Origin: Hymenobacter metallicola
Lineage (GTDB): Bacteria > Bacteroidota > Bacteroidia > Cytophagales > Hymenobacteraceae
Direction: 5' to 3'
Assembly (NCBI RefSeq): GCF_004745645.1
Contig: NZ_SRMB01000001.1
Coordinates: 434,001 to 498,000, forward strand
DNA length: 64,000 nt
Position 1 is the first letter of the stretch; each line of letters starts with the position of its first letter. The notes under the pieces are model-generated. The model was not told where the DNA came from, did not search any database, and saw nothing but the letters and a program-made list of their open reading frames with translations. This document shows, piece after piece, positions 27,314 to 34,521 of the stretch. The translations under genes and the position numbers were made by a program.

Positions 27314-28351
27314 ATGAAGCGAAAAACCCGAAACAACTGGCTGACGGCAGTCGGCGTAGGCGCCCTGGTGGCCGCCGCCTCTTTGTGGACCAACCGGCGC
27401 GGTTCTTACAACCTGGAGGGCCGGGTTGTGCTGATTACCGGGGGCTCCCGGGGCCTGGGCCTGGTTCTGGCCCGGCAGGCCGTGGCCGAAGGCGCCCGAG
27501 TCGCCATTTGTGCCCGCGACGCCGACGAGCTGGAGCGGGCCCGGCAGGAACTCTCCGCCGGCGGGGCCGAAGTGCTGGCCCTGTCCCGCGACCTGACCGA
27601 TGCGGCCGAAGTCCATTCCCTGGTCGACGAAGTGCAGCAAAAGCTTGGAACCATCGACGTGCTGGTCAACAATGCCGGCATCATCACGGCCGGCCCGCTC
27701 GACCACACCGACCTGCGCGACTACCAGGATTCGATGGATACCCACTTCTGGGCGCCGCTGCACGCTATGCAGGCAGTGCTGCCGGGCATGCGCCTCCGGG
27801 GCGAGGGGCGAATCGTCAATATTGCTTCGGTGGGCGGCAAAGTGGCCGTGCCGCACCTGGCGCCCTACTGCGCCAGCAAATTTGCCCTAGTCGGCCTGTC
27901 CGAGGCTTTTCGCTCGGAGCTCCTGCAGCATGATATCCTTGTGACGACGGTGTGCCCGGGCCTGATGCGCACCGGCAGCGCCCGGCATGCGCTGGTCAAG
28001 GGGCAGCACCAGAAAGAGTACGCCGCCTTCATCGTAGCCGACTCCCTGCCCGCCCTCACGCTGGACGCCGAAAAAGCGGCCCGCCAAATCTGGAACGCCT
28101 GCCGCCGCGGCGACGCGGAGGTGATTCTGGGCTTACCCGCCAAGCTGCTTTCGGGCCTGCACGGGCTGCTGCCCGGCACCACCAGCAACGTCCTCAGCTG
28201 GGTAAACCGCACCCTGCCCGACCCTATCGGAGCCCTGGGCAATGAGCGGCGGCACGGCTACGAAAGCGAATCGGAAGTGTCCCAGTCGTGGCTGACGACG
28301 CTGACGCGCAAAGCCGAGCGGGAAAACAACGAGCTGACCAGCAACGGGTAA
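27314..28351 (+). CDS. SDR family oxidoreductase with N-terminal hydrophobic anchor
   Basis: A 345-residue short-chain dehydrogenase. A short hydrophobic segment (LTAVGVGALVAAASLW) at the N-terminus may anchor it to the membrane. The Rossmann dinucleotide motif is VVLITGGSRGLGLVLA, with LVNNAGIIT, the catalytic Ser in IVNIASVGG, and the YxxxK pair in APYCASKFALVG. The arrangement CPGLMRTG and a C-terminal extension past 250 residues put it in the classical DHRS-like subgroup, often acting on lipids or retinoid-like ketones. I chose the ATG at 27314. It ends at the terminator at 28373. Confidence 0.9.
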   Translation: MKRKTRNNWLTAVGVGALVAAASLWTNRRGSYNLEGRVVLITGGSRGLGLVLARQAVAEGARVAICARDADELERARQELSAGGAEVLALSRDLTDAAEVHSLVDEVQQKLGTIDVLVNNAGIITAGPLDHTDLRDYQDSMDTHFWAPLHAMQAVLPGMRLRGEGRIVNIASVGGKVAVPHLAPYCASKFALVGLSEAFRSELLQHDILVTTVCPGLMRTGSARHALVKGQHQKEYAAFIVADSLPALTLDAEKAARQIWNACRRGDAEVILGLPAKLLSGLHGLLPGTTSNVLSWVNRTLPDPIGALGNERRHGYESESEVSQSWLTTLTRKAERENNELTSNG

Positions 28352-28372
28352 GCCGGCCAGCCAAGCGCACAG

Positions 28373-28410
28373 AAAAGAGCCTCAGTTCCGGCCGTAACTG
28401 AGGCTCTTTT
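28373..28410. terminator. Bidirectional terminator
   Basis: The perfect 15-bp stem AAAAGAGCCTCAGTT / AACTGAGGCTCTTTT with an 8-nt loop ends in TTTT on both strands. It lies between the SDR (+) and lipoprotein (-) genes. Confidence 0.85.
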
Positions 28411-28441
28411 AGTACTGATCCGAACGGTGGTAAACTCCGGC

Positions 28442-28939
28442 TTAGTGGCCAAACACCGACGTGTAGGTAGTCACCGGGTTGGTGCCTTCCGAGTAGTTAA
28501 GACGCAGGGTGGTGGCTGTCAGCTCGGCAATGGAGTAGCGGCGCACGGTATTGTCCTGGCGCACGGTCAGCGAATCGCCCTTGGCGTTAAGCTGCCAGGC
28601 ACCGCTTGCGAGTTGGGGAGTAGTCGGGGAAATTTTCAGCGCTCCTTCATTGACGGTGTACGCACCTCCTGTTTTGTATTCGGTGGTGTTATCCCGCATC
28701 CAGGGCTTGAGACGAGCCAGCAGGCTAACGGTAGGAACTTCGGTGGAGCCCGCCGTAACGGTGCGCGAAGTGAGGTCCGTGAGGTGCCAGTTGCCAGCCG
28801 AGAGCAAATCCGTGGCTGATTGGGATTTCACAGCTGCTGTTTCCTGAACAGGCTCCTTTACTTCATCCAACTCTTTGTTACAGGCTGCCAACGAAAGAGT
28901 AGCAGCCGCCAGGCTCAGGAAAATGGGCAGTTTCTTCAT
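28442..28939 (-). CDS. Lipocalin-like lipoprotein
   Basis: A 165-residue lipoprotein: MKKLPIFLSLAAATLSLAAC with lipobox LAAC (Cys20). The domain begins DLLSAGNWHLTDLTSRTV and includes KTGGAYTVNEGALKISP, ASGAWQLNAKGDSLTVRQ and YSIAELTATTLRLNY. This LL.G.W.L pattern is that of the lipocalin-like domains common in Bacteroidota lipoproteins of unknown role. It is a single gene with a -7 element about 130 bp upstream. Confidence 0.8.
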   Translation of the reverse strand: MKKLPIFLSLAAATLSLAACNKELDEVKEPVQETAAVKSQSATDLLSAGNWHLTDLTSRTVTAGSTEVPTVSLLARLKPWMRDNTTEYKTGGAYTVNEGALKISPTTPQLASGAWQLNAKGDSLTVRQDNTVRRYSIAELTATTLRLNYSEGTNPVTTYTSVFGH

Positions 28940-29068
28940 GAAAACGACAATTTGGTGAGTGAAACAACACGCAAAAACGCGTAGTAGCCGTCAGGCATAG
29001 GCAAGGGTTTTCTTCTTCCAACTTCACAATCTCTCCGCCGCACATGCCTCGAAGTCGTGGTTCTAACT

Positions 29069-29076
29069 CAAAGGTA
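29069..29076 (-). promoter_or_regulatory. -7 element for the lipocalin-like lipoprotein
   Basis: On the minus strand this reads TACCTTTG, an exact TAnnTTTG match, 130 bp before the ATG at 28939. No TTG lies at -33 spacing. The rest of the 303-bp gap (28940-29242) holds only the Fpg terminator at 29191-29226; an open frame there (28878-29111) overlaps the lipoprotein start and is not supported. Confidence 0.4.
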
Positions 29077-29190
29077 AAAAACATAGTTCGTACTTTCGCG
29101 GAAAAAGACAATTATTCAAACATTATGTAAGCAAAGTTCAACTCGACAAATCAAACATAAGATTTTGTGCTACAGGTTAGTTACATACGC

Positions 29191-29226
29191 AAAAACCCTT
29201 TCTAATAGGTTTTAGAAAGGGTTTTT
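29191..29226 (-). terminator. Terminator after the Fpg-type glycosylase
   Basis: AAAAACCCTTTCTAA pairs with TTAGAAAGGGTTTTT around a short loop (TAGGTT). Read on the minus strand it ends in TTTTT and lies 17 bp after the stop codon. Confidence 0.85.
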
Positions 29227-29242
29227 GTAAGGGTGAATAGTA

Positions 29243-30073
29243 TTATTCTGTATCAACGGGTGCCGGTTGGCAGCGCGGACATATATAGGTTGCCCGGCCT
29301 CCAACGTAGCTTTTTTCTATCTCCACTTTCGGGTGACGCGGGCAGAAGCGGTGTTGCTCCGTGCCCGGTGTAGCCGAGGTGTCCCATTCCCGGGCATGAA
29401 TGAGAAAGGAAGCTGGGAAATGCCGGTAGGTGGCCTCGTGGCCGATGGCCGTACTTAGTACTAGTTGAATAGCCGCGTGCAAGGCGTTAAATTCTTCAGC
29501 GGTCAGCGTATTGGCCCGGCGTTCGGGATGCAGCTTGGCCTGAAATAGCACCTCGTCCACTATCCAGTTGCCCAGTCCGGCCGTGATGCTCTGGTCGAGC
29601 AGCAAGGGCTTGAGCAAAACCTTTTTGGCGCCCATTACCTGCTGCAAGTGGGCCGCCGTTACGTCCAGCGCATCAGGTCCCAACTTCTTGGCTTTCTGGT
29701 AGTGTCCCACGCTTTCCGCGTGTCGGATGCGGCCAAACTTGCGCGGGTCGATAAAGGCAATGCGCAGGCCGTCGGCCAGATGCAGGGCCACGCGGGTGAA
29801 GCGGGGCGCGTCGTGGGCGTGGCGGTAGGCCCCCACGTCGCCGGTCATGCCAAAGTGCAGGGCCAGGGCCGACCCGTCACTGAGCTCCAGAAAGCAGTTC
29901 TTGCCGATGCGGCGAGTCGCCGTTACGTGCTGGCCCACCAGGCGCTGGCGCAGGGTTTCTTCATCGGTGCCTAGTACGTGGGCGTCCTGCACTTCCAGAG
30001 CCGTAATAGGTTGGTGCAACACAAGTTCGTCGAGGAAACGACGGTAGGTTTCAACTTCGGGTAGTTCGGGCAC
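29243..30073 (-). CDS. mutM: Formamidopyrimidine-DNA glycosylase family (Fpg/Nei)
   Basis: A 276-residue base-excision repair glycosylase. The start is a GTG at 30073, fixed by the invariant N-terminal Pro-Glu: the mature protein is PELPEVETY, with Pro2 as the Schiff-base nucleophile and Glu3. Other conserved points are K58 (TRRIGKNCFLEL), LHFGMTGDVG, IDPRKFGRI and AGLGNWIVDEVLF. The C-terminal zinc finger has C244, H247, C265 and C268 with the conserved Arg in GGRATYI (R260). The usual second Cys is therefore His. The Trp in GNW, where GNIY is usual, places it in a diverged Fpg/Nei branch, so 8-oxoguanine specificity is not assured. Confidence 0.88.
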   Translation of the reverse strand: MPELPEVETYRRFLDELVLHQPITALEVQDAHVLGTDEETLRQRLVGQHVTATRRIGKNCFLELSDGSALALHFGMTGDVGAYRHAHDAPRFTRVALHLADGLRIAFIDPRKFGRIRHAESVGHYQKAKKLGPDALDVTAAHLQQVMGAKKVLLKPLLLDQSITAGLGNWIVDEVLFQAKLHPERRANTLTAEEFNALHAAIQLVLSTAIGHEATYRHFPASFLIHAREWDTSATPGTEQHRFCPRHPKVEIEKSYVGGRATYICPRCQPAPVDTE

Positions 30074-30098
30074 GGGGCTGGGGTAAGGGCGGAAAACA

Positions 30099-30142
30099 AA
30101 GCAGAACCACCATTTCCCGGGTAAGGAACGGTGGTTCTGCTT
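30099..30142 (-). terminator. Terminator after phzF-like gene
   Basis: AAGCAGAACCACC / GGTGGTTCTGCTT, a perfect 13-bp stem with an 18-nt loop, lies between the PhzF-family stop (30194) and the glycosylase start (30073). It has no long T-tract. Confidence 0.65.
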
Positions 30143-30193
30143 AACACGCCAGAGCCCCGCCAAGTTGCACTACGGCTCAGCTATTGCCGCTGC

Positions 30194-31090
30194 CTAGAGC
30201 TTCAGCTGCCCCTCCACCACGACGAGGCCTTGGCCGCCAATAGTAACGGATTCGATATTCTCCCGGGGCCCGGCAATGCGCACGTGCACCGTGCCGGCCC
30301 GGCCCATCCAGTGGCCCTGTTCGGCTACAAACTCGGGGCTGGATACGTAGCCGTGGTGCCACAGATACGCGGCCATACCGCCGGTGGCCGAGCCCGTCAC
30401 GGGGTCTTCGGCAATGTCGGGCGGGGTCCCGAAGTGGCGGGCGAAGGTGTGCCCGGCAGCCGTAGCGCCGCCCAGGCAGAACAGATGGGGGCTGAAAAAG
30501 TCGCTACCGGCGCGGTAGCGGGCAAAAGCTGCTGGATCCGGAATATGGGAGCGGCGCAGGGCCTGCTGGTCGCGCAAGAGCAGCATGAGCTGGGGCGTGC
30601 CGGTGCTAACGGTTTGTATCAAGGAGCCCGGCTCCAGGTCGTCGGGCGTCAGGCCGAAGAGGGGCAGTACCAAGGCCGGGTCGTGCACGGCGCCAAACAC
30701 GGGCTTGCGCTGGGTCATCCATACCTGAGCGGGTTCTTGGCCCTGCGGAGGCACTACGGCAATGTCGATGGGGCCGTGGAGCAATTCCAGCCGCAGGCCG
30801 GTTTGGGGCTGGGTTAACGTCAGGCGCCCAGTGTGAATCAGGGCCGTAACGGTGGCAATGGTGGGGTGCCCAGCCAGCGGAATTTCTTCGGCGGGCGTGA
30901 AATAGCGCACCCCAAACTCAGCTACCGCTGAGCGCCGCACAAAGGCCGTTTCCGACTGATTGAATTCGCGGGCCAACTGCTGCATGGCTTCCGCCGACAG
31001 ATCGTCGGCATCCAGCACGACGGCACAAGGGTTGCCCCCAAGGGCGGTAGCAGTGAAGGCGTCGACGAGCAGGAACGGATAGGTAGGCAT
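30194..31090 (-). CDS. PhzF family isomerase/epimerase
   Basis: A 298-residue protein with the two-lobe diaminopimelate-epimerase fold. Motifs are FLLVDAFTATALGGNPCAVVL at the N-terminus, EFNQSETAFVRRS with the catalytic Glu at about 47, RYFTPAEEIPLAGHPTIAT and FGTPPDIAEDPVTGSATGGMAAYL near the C-terminus. PhzF isomerises a dihydro-hydroxyanthranilate in phenazine synthesis, but most genomes with lone PhzF homologues make no phenazines. No phz genes are here, so the role is unknown. Confidence 0.92.
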   Translation of the reverse strand: MPTYPFLLVDAFTATALGGNPCAVVLDADDLSAEAMQQLAREFNQSETAFVRRSAVAEFGVRYFTPAEEIPLAGHPTIATVTALIHTGRLTLTQPQTGLRLELLHGPIDIAVVPPQGQEPAQVWMTQRKPVFGAVHDPALVLPLFGLTPDDLEPGSLIQTVSTGTPQLMLLLRDQQALRRSHIPDPAAFARYRAGSDFFSPHLFCLGGATAAGHTFARHFGTPPDIAEDPVTGSATGGMAAYLWHHGYVSSPEFVAEQGHWMGRAGTVHVRIAGPRENIESVTIGGQGLVVVEGQLKL

Positions 31091-31181
31091 ACAGAAGGAA
31101 CAACTAGGGTAGAAGTCCCAAAGCTAGCATACCAGCGTGAGCCGAAGCTGGAAAAAATCCGGCTTGGCTTATAAAGCAAAA

Positions 31182-31207
31182 AGGCCCGCTCTGGGGAGAG
31201 CAGGCCT
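31182..31207 (-). terminator. Terminator after the M48-like peptidase
   Basis: AGGCCCGCTCT / AGAGCAGGCCT (one mismatch, 4-nt loop), followed on the minus strand by TTTTTGCTTT, 22 bp after the stop at 31230. Confidence 0.75.
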
Positions 31208-31229
31208 GGAATTAAAGGACAAAAGTAGC

Positions 31230-32102
31230 TTAGGAAGGGTCGGAGAGCAGACCTACCTGCTGACCCCGGTTGTTAAACACCCCACCGTTGGCACTGATGT
31301 AGAGGCGGCGGTCCTGACCATCGACCAGAATATAGGGGAAGCTGTTGCTGTTCGACCGGGTTACGCGGCCTACAATCTGGCCCATGGAGTTGTTCTGCAT
31401 GCGCACCACGTTCAGCTTGCTGGTCAGGTAGTAGCGCTGGTCGGGGTTGTCGCGGAATACAATCTGGCCTACCACGTTCATCGGCACGGCCGTGTTAGCC
31501 ACGGGCCGCACGGGAGCAGGGGTGCTGGCTATGGCTACCGGCGCGGCCGAAGGGGCCGCCGTGCGGCTGCTGGCCACAATCTGGGTATTCGCCTGCTGCC
31601 AGCCCTTGCCAATGGCAGATAGGCGCGTCGAGCGGCCGGGATGGGTCGGAGATGCTTCCTCATCCGAGACGACAGCCATAGCGGCCTGGGCTTCGGCGAG
31701 GCTGGCGCCCATCTTGCGCAGCACAAAGCCCGAAAATTCGTCGGCTTCCAGCTCATCGGCGGGCTGGCTGCCGCCGGGGCGTAGGGTGTGGCCGTTGAGG
31801 TGGTGACCCATTTCGTGGGCCAGAATGCTGATGCCCGCCCAGTCGGTGCGGCCGGCCCGGTTTACGGAGGATACAAATTGAGGATTGTAGAGCAAGAAGC
31901 GCTTACCGTTGTAAACCACCGCGGCGGCATTCTGCACCTGCGAAGTGGCCTGCAGCTCGAAGCGCGGCTTGAGGCCTACCACATCCGTGATTTCGCGCAG
32001 CACGTCGCGGCTGGCGTTCTGGGCGGAAGCGGCCTGTATAATCAAAAACCACCCGGCAAGCATCAAACCTGCGAAGCGGCGGAAAGTGCGGTAGTGGGTC
32101 AT
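31230..32102 (-). CDS. Exported M48-like zinc metalloprotease
   Basis: A 290-residue protein. The signal peptide ends IIQAASAQ. The protease core has ISILAHEMGHHLNGHTL (HExxH zinc site) and ELEADEFSGFVLRKMGA, whose Glu is the third zinc ligand, as in M48 peptidases. An Ala/Pro linker (VAIASTPAPVRPVA) joins a C-terminal beta domain (VGQIVFRDNPDQRYYL ... LDPS-like end) that I do not recognise. With only a signal peptide and no multi-helix membrane part it resembles BepA-like periplasmic peptidases involved in outer-membrane upkeep. That role is inference. Confidence 0.87.
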   Translation of the reverse strand: MTHYRTFRRFAGLMLAGWFLIIQAASAQNASRDVLREITDVVGLKPRFELQATSQVQNAAAVVYNGKRFLLYNPQFVSSVNRAGRTDWAGISILAHEMGHHLNGHTLRPGGSQPADELEADEFSGFVLRKMGASLAEAQAAMAVVSDEEASPTHPGRSTRLSAIGKGWQQANTQIVASSRTAAPSAAPVAIASTPAPVRPVANTAVPMNVVGQIVFRDNPDQRYYLTSKLNVVRMQNNSMGQIVGRVTRSNSNSFPYILVDGQDRRLYISANGGVFNNRGQQVGLLSDPS

Positions 32103-32340
32103 GGAAAAATCCTTTTGGCTGATACAACTACTAATTCAAGAACCCTGCCGAAAATAAGGCGCTGGCTGGGAAGCAAGGGGCTATTTGGTAAACGAAACCC
32201 CGACTGTTTTCGTGCTTTATCCACTAAGAAATCTAGCACTACGCCCCGCGGAAGTAAGACAAAAACAGACCTTGTCAGAGCCAGCCGTATTGCAAAGAGC
32301 CGGCGGCGGGCCCGATGGTTGCCTGGGTGGTAGACAATGC

Positions 32341-32381
32341 AAAAAGAGTCATGCGGGGCGGGGCCCCACATGACTCTTTTT
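32341..32381 (-). terminator. Terminator after the ABC exporter
   Basis: AAAAAGAGTCATG / CATGACTCTTTTT is a perfect 13-bp stem, with a GC-rich GGGGC/GCCCC region in the loop. It lies 24 bp after the exporter stop. The remaining sequence of this 302-bp gap (32103-32404) shows no gene. Confidence 0.85.
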
Positions 32382-32404
32382 CATCTCTGACTGACGAAAC
32401 GACA

Positions 32405-34198
32405 CTACACCTTTTCCAAGCGTTTGGGGGCGGCCGTTGGGGCGGGCCGTTCCCCGATTTGCTGCCGCCACATGGCGTAGTACAAGCCTTTTTGCGCCAG
32501 CAGCTCGTCGTGCCGGCCTTGCTCGGCAATGTGGCCGCGCTCGAGTACGAAGATCTTGTCGGCGTGCAGAATGGTGCTCAGGCGGTGGGCAATCAGGATG
32601 GTAATGTGCTGGCGGGAGCCCGACAATTCCCGGACCGTCGTGCTGATTTCTTCTTCGGTCAAGGAGTCCAAGGAGGAAGTAGCTTCGTCGAACACGAGTA
32701 GGGTAGGCCGGCGCAGCAGGGCCCGGGCAATGCTGAGCCGCTGCTTTTCGCCGCCCGATACCTTCACGCCGCCTTCCCCGATAACGGTGTCGAGGCCCTG
32801 CGGGGCGCGGGCCAGCAGGCCATCGGCGGCGGCTTGGTGCAGGGCGCGCAAGCACTGCTCATCGGTGGCCTGCGGGGCCACGAAAAGCAGGTTTTCGCGG
32901 ATGGTGCCCGCAAACAGCTGGGTGTCCTGGGTTACGAAGCCGATTTGCTCCCGAAGCCGGTCCAGGTCGAGGTGAATGCCGGAAATGTTGTTGTAGCGAA
33001 TCTGCCCGCTGGCCGGCGGATACAGCCCCACCAGCAGCTTGACCAGGGTCGTTTTGCCCGAGCCCGAAGGCCCCACGAAAGCAATGGTTTCGCCCAGCCG
33101 GGTTTCAAACGAAATGCCATCCAGGGCCGAGGTGGAAGCCGAAAGGTGCTTGAAGTGCACGTCGTCGAAGGTCAGGGTCTCAATTTTCTCCACTACCTGC
33201 GGGTGGGTGGGCTTGACTTCCTTGGGCGTATCGAGAATGAGCTGGTAATTGGCCAGTGAGGCTTCCGTTTCGCGGTAGATGTTGATGATGCTGCCCATTT
33301 CCTGGAGCGGCCCAAAAATGGCAAACGAGTAGATGAAAAAGGAGAAGAACTCACCCACGGAAATGACCTTTTGCACCACCAGAAACAGCAGCATCAGCAG
33401 AATCACGTTGCGCATCAGGTTCACGAACGTGCCCTGCACAAACGACAAGGACCGCAGGTAGCGCACCTTTTTGAGCTCCAGCTTCAGGATCTTGTCGGTA
33501 GTAGCGTTCAGCCGCTTGGTTTCCTGCTGGGCCAGCCCCAGGCTTTTAATCAGCTCAATGTTGCGCAGGCTTTCGGTGGTGGAGCCGGCCAGGGCGGTGG
33601 TTTCGGCCACAATGGTTTTCTGAATAACCTTGATGCGGCGACTCAGAAACAGGCTTAGAGAGCCCAGCAGCGGAATGGTCAGGAAATAGACGGCGGCAAT
33701 GGGCCAGTACACGCTGATGGCGTACCACATAACGAAGATGATGCCCACCAACGAAATAAACAGCACGTTGACGAAGCTCTGAATCAGGCGCTCCACGTCG
33801 GTGCGTACCTTTTGCAGCTTGCCCAACGTTTCGCCCGAGCGTTGGTCCTCAAACACCTGGTAGGGCAAATCTAGCGAATGGCGCAGGCCGTCGGAATATA
33901 GTTGGGCCCCGAGACGCTGGGTGATGACGTTGGTGTAGTAGTCCTGAAAGTTCTTGGCAATGCGCGACACCATGGCCACGCCCATAGCCTGTAGGATCAG
34001 AATGCCCGCCCCGCCGCGCAGAAACTCCCAGAAGCCGTCATGAAAAGCCGACTCACCGGACTTGACGACGTGGCGGTCAATGATTTGGCGAAATATATAC
34101 GGGTCGAGCAGGGAAAACACCTGGTTGATGGCAGCCAGCAGCAATGCCAGCGCCAAAAGGCCCCAGTAGTGGCGCAGGTAACTGTAGAGAAGTTTCAT
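32405..34198 (-). CDS. ABC exporter half-transporter (ATP-binding/permease)
   Basis: A 597-residue type IV (ABCB-like) exporter with six N-terminal helices (residues 15-310) and a nucleotide-binding domain. Walker A is VGPSGSGKTTLVKLL, the Q-loop is IGFVTQDTQLFAGTIREN, the signature is VSGGEKQRLSIARALL, Walker B is TLLVFDEATSSLDSLTEE and the switch His is in ILIAHRLSTI. The intracellular coupling segment NIELIKSLGLAQQE is typical. It likely works as a homodimer exporting lipid, peptide or drug. It is a single gene, with an unusual nested inverted repeat upstream of it. Confidence 0.93.
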   Translation of the reverse strand: MKLLYSYLRHYWGLLALALLLAAINQVFSLLDPYIFRQIIDRHVVKSGESAFHDGFWEFLRGGAGILILQAMGVAMVSRIAKNFQDYYTNVITQRLGAQLYSDGLRHSLDLPYQVFEDQRSGETLGKLQKVRTDVERLIQSFVNVLFISLVGIIFVMWYAISVYWPIAAVYFLTIPLLGSLSLFLSRRIKVIQKTIVAETTALAGSTTESLRNIELIKSLGLAQQETKRLNATTDKILKLELKKVRYLRSLSFVQGTFVNLMRNVILLMLLFLVVQKVISVGEFFSFFIYSFAIFGPLQEMGSIINIYRETEASLANYQLILDTPKEVKPTHPQVVEKIETLTFDDVHFKHLSASTSALDGISFETRLGETIAFVGPSGSGKTTLVKLLVGLYPPASGQIRYNNISGIHLDLDRLREQIGFVTQDTQLFAGTIRENLLFVAPQATDEQCLRALHQAAADGLLARAPQGLDTVIGEGGVKVSGGEKQRLSIARALLRRPTLLVFDEATSSLDSLTEEEISTTVRELSGSRQHITILIAHRLSTILHADKIFVLERGHIAEQGRHDELLAQKGLYYAMWRQQIGERPAPTAAPKRLEKV

Positions 34199-34326
34199 GT
34201 GTGGGGTTGAGAGAGGAGCTTTGGTACAAAGAAGGAAGCTGCCCAGAAGGTTTACGGGAAGATAAAAGGATAATGAACTCAGGGGCTATACTGGGGAGAA
34301 TGTGCGGATGCAGAACTCGTGTTTTT

Positions 34327-34477
34327 GCGAGGCGGAAGACCGAAGCCATCCGTCCGCTGAGCTGTGCAAAGCTTTCTAAGGGGAAAAGCCCTTTCCTGTT
34401 CGTTCCGGGAAAGGGCTTGCTGGGTAAAAGACCGTGACTACCTGCGCAGCGGACGGATGGCTTCGGCTCCGCCTCGC
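34327..34477. repeat. Nested inverted repeat (about 34-bp arms around a hairpin)
   Basis: The left arm at 34327-34362 and right arm at 34444-34477 are reverse complements over about 34 bp with one small mismatch/indel (shared core GAAGCCATCCGTCCGCTG). Between them is a second perfect 11-bp hairpin, AAGCCCTTTCC (34386-34396) with GGAAAGGGCTT (34408-34418). The structure lies between the MFS stop (34522) and the ABC start (34198) in a 323-bp gap that holds no gene. It may be the MFS terminator plus a small non-autonomous repeat. Its copy number elsewhere is not knowable from this window. Confidence 0.7.
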
Positions 34478-34521
34478 CAGGACAGATGAGTAGTACCCAG
34501 GCAGATTCCACTACATTTGCC

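Noticed and set aside
30194..31090. PhzF-family gene as evidence for phenazine production.
   Set aside because: No other phz genes are present; lone PhzF homologues are widespread in non-producers.
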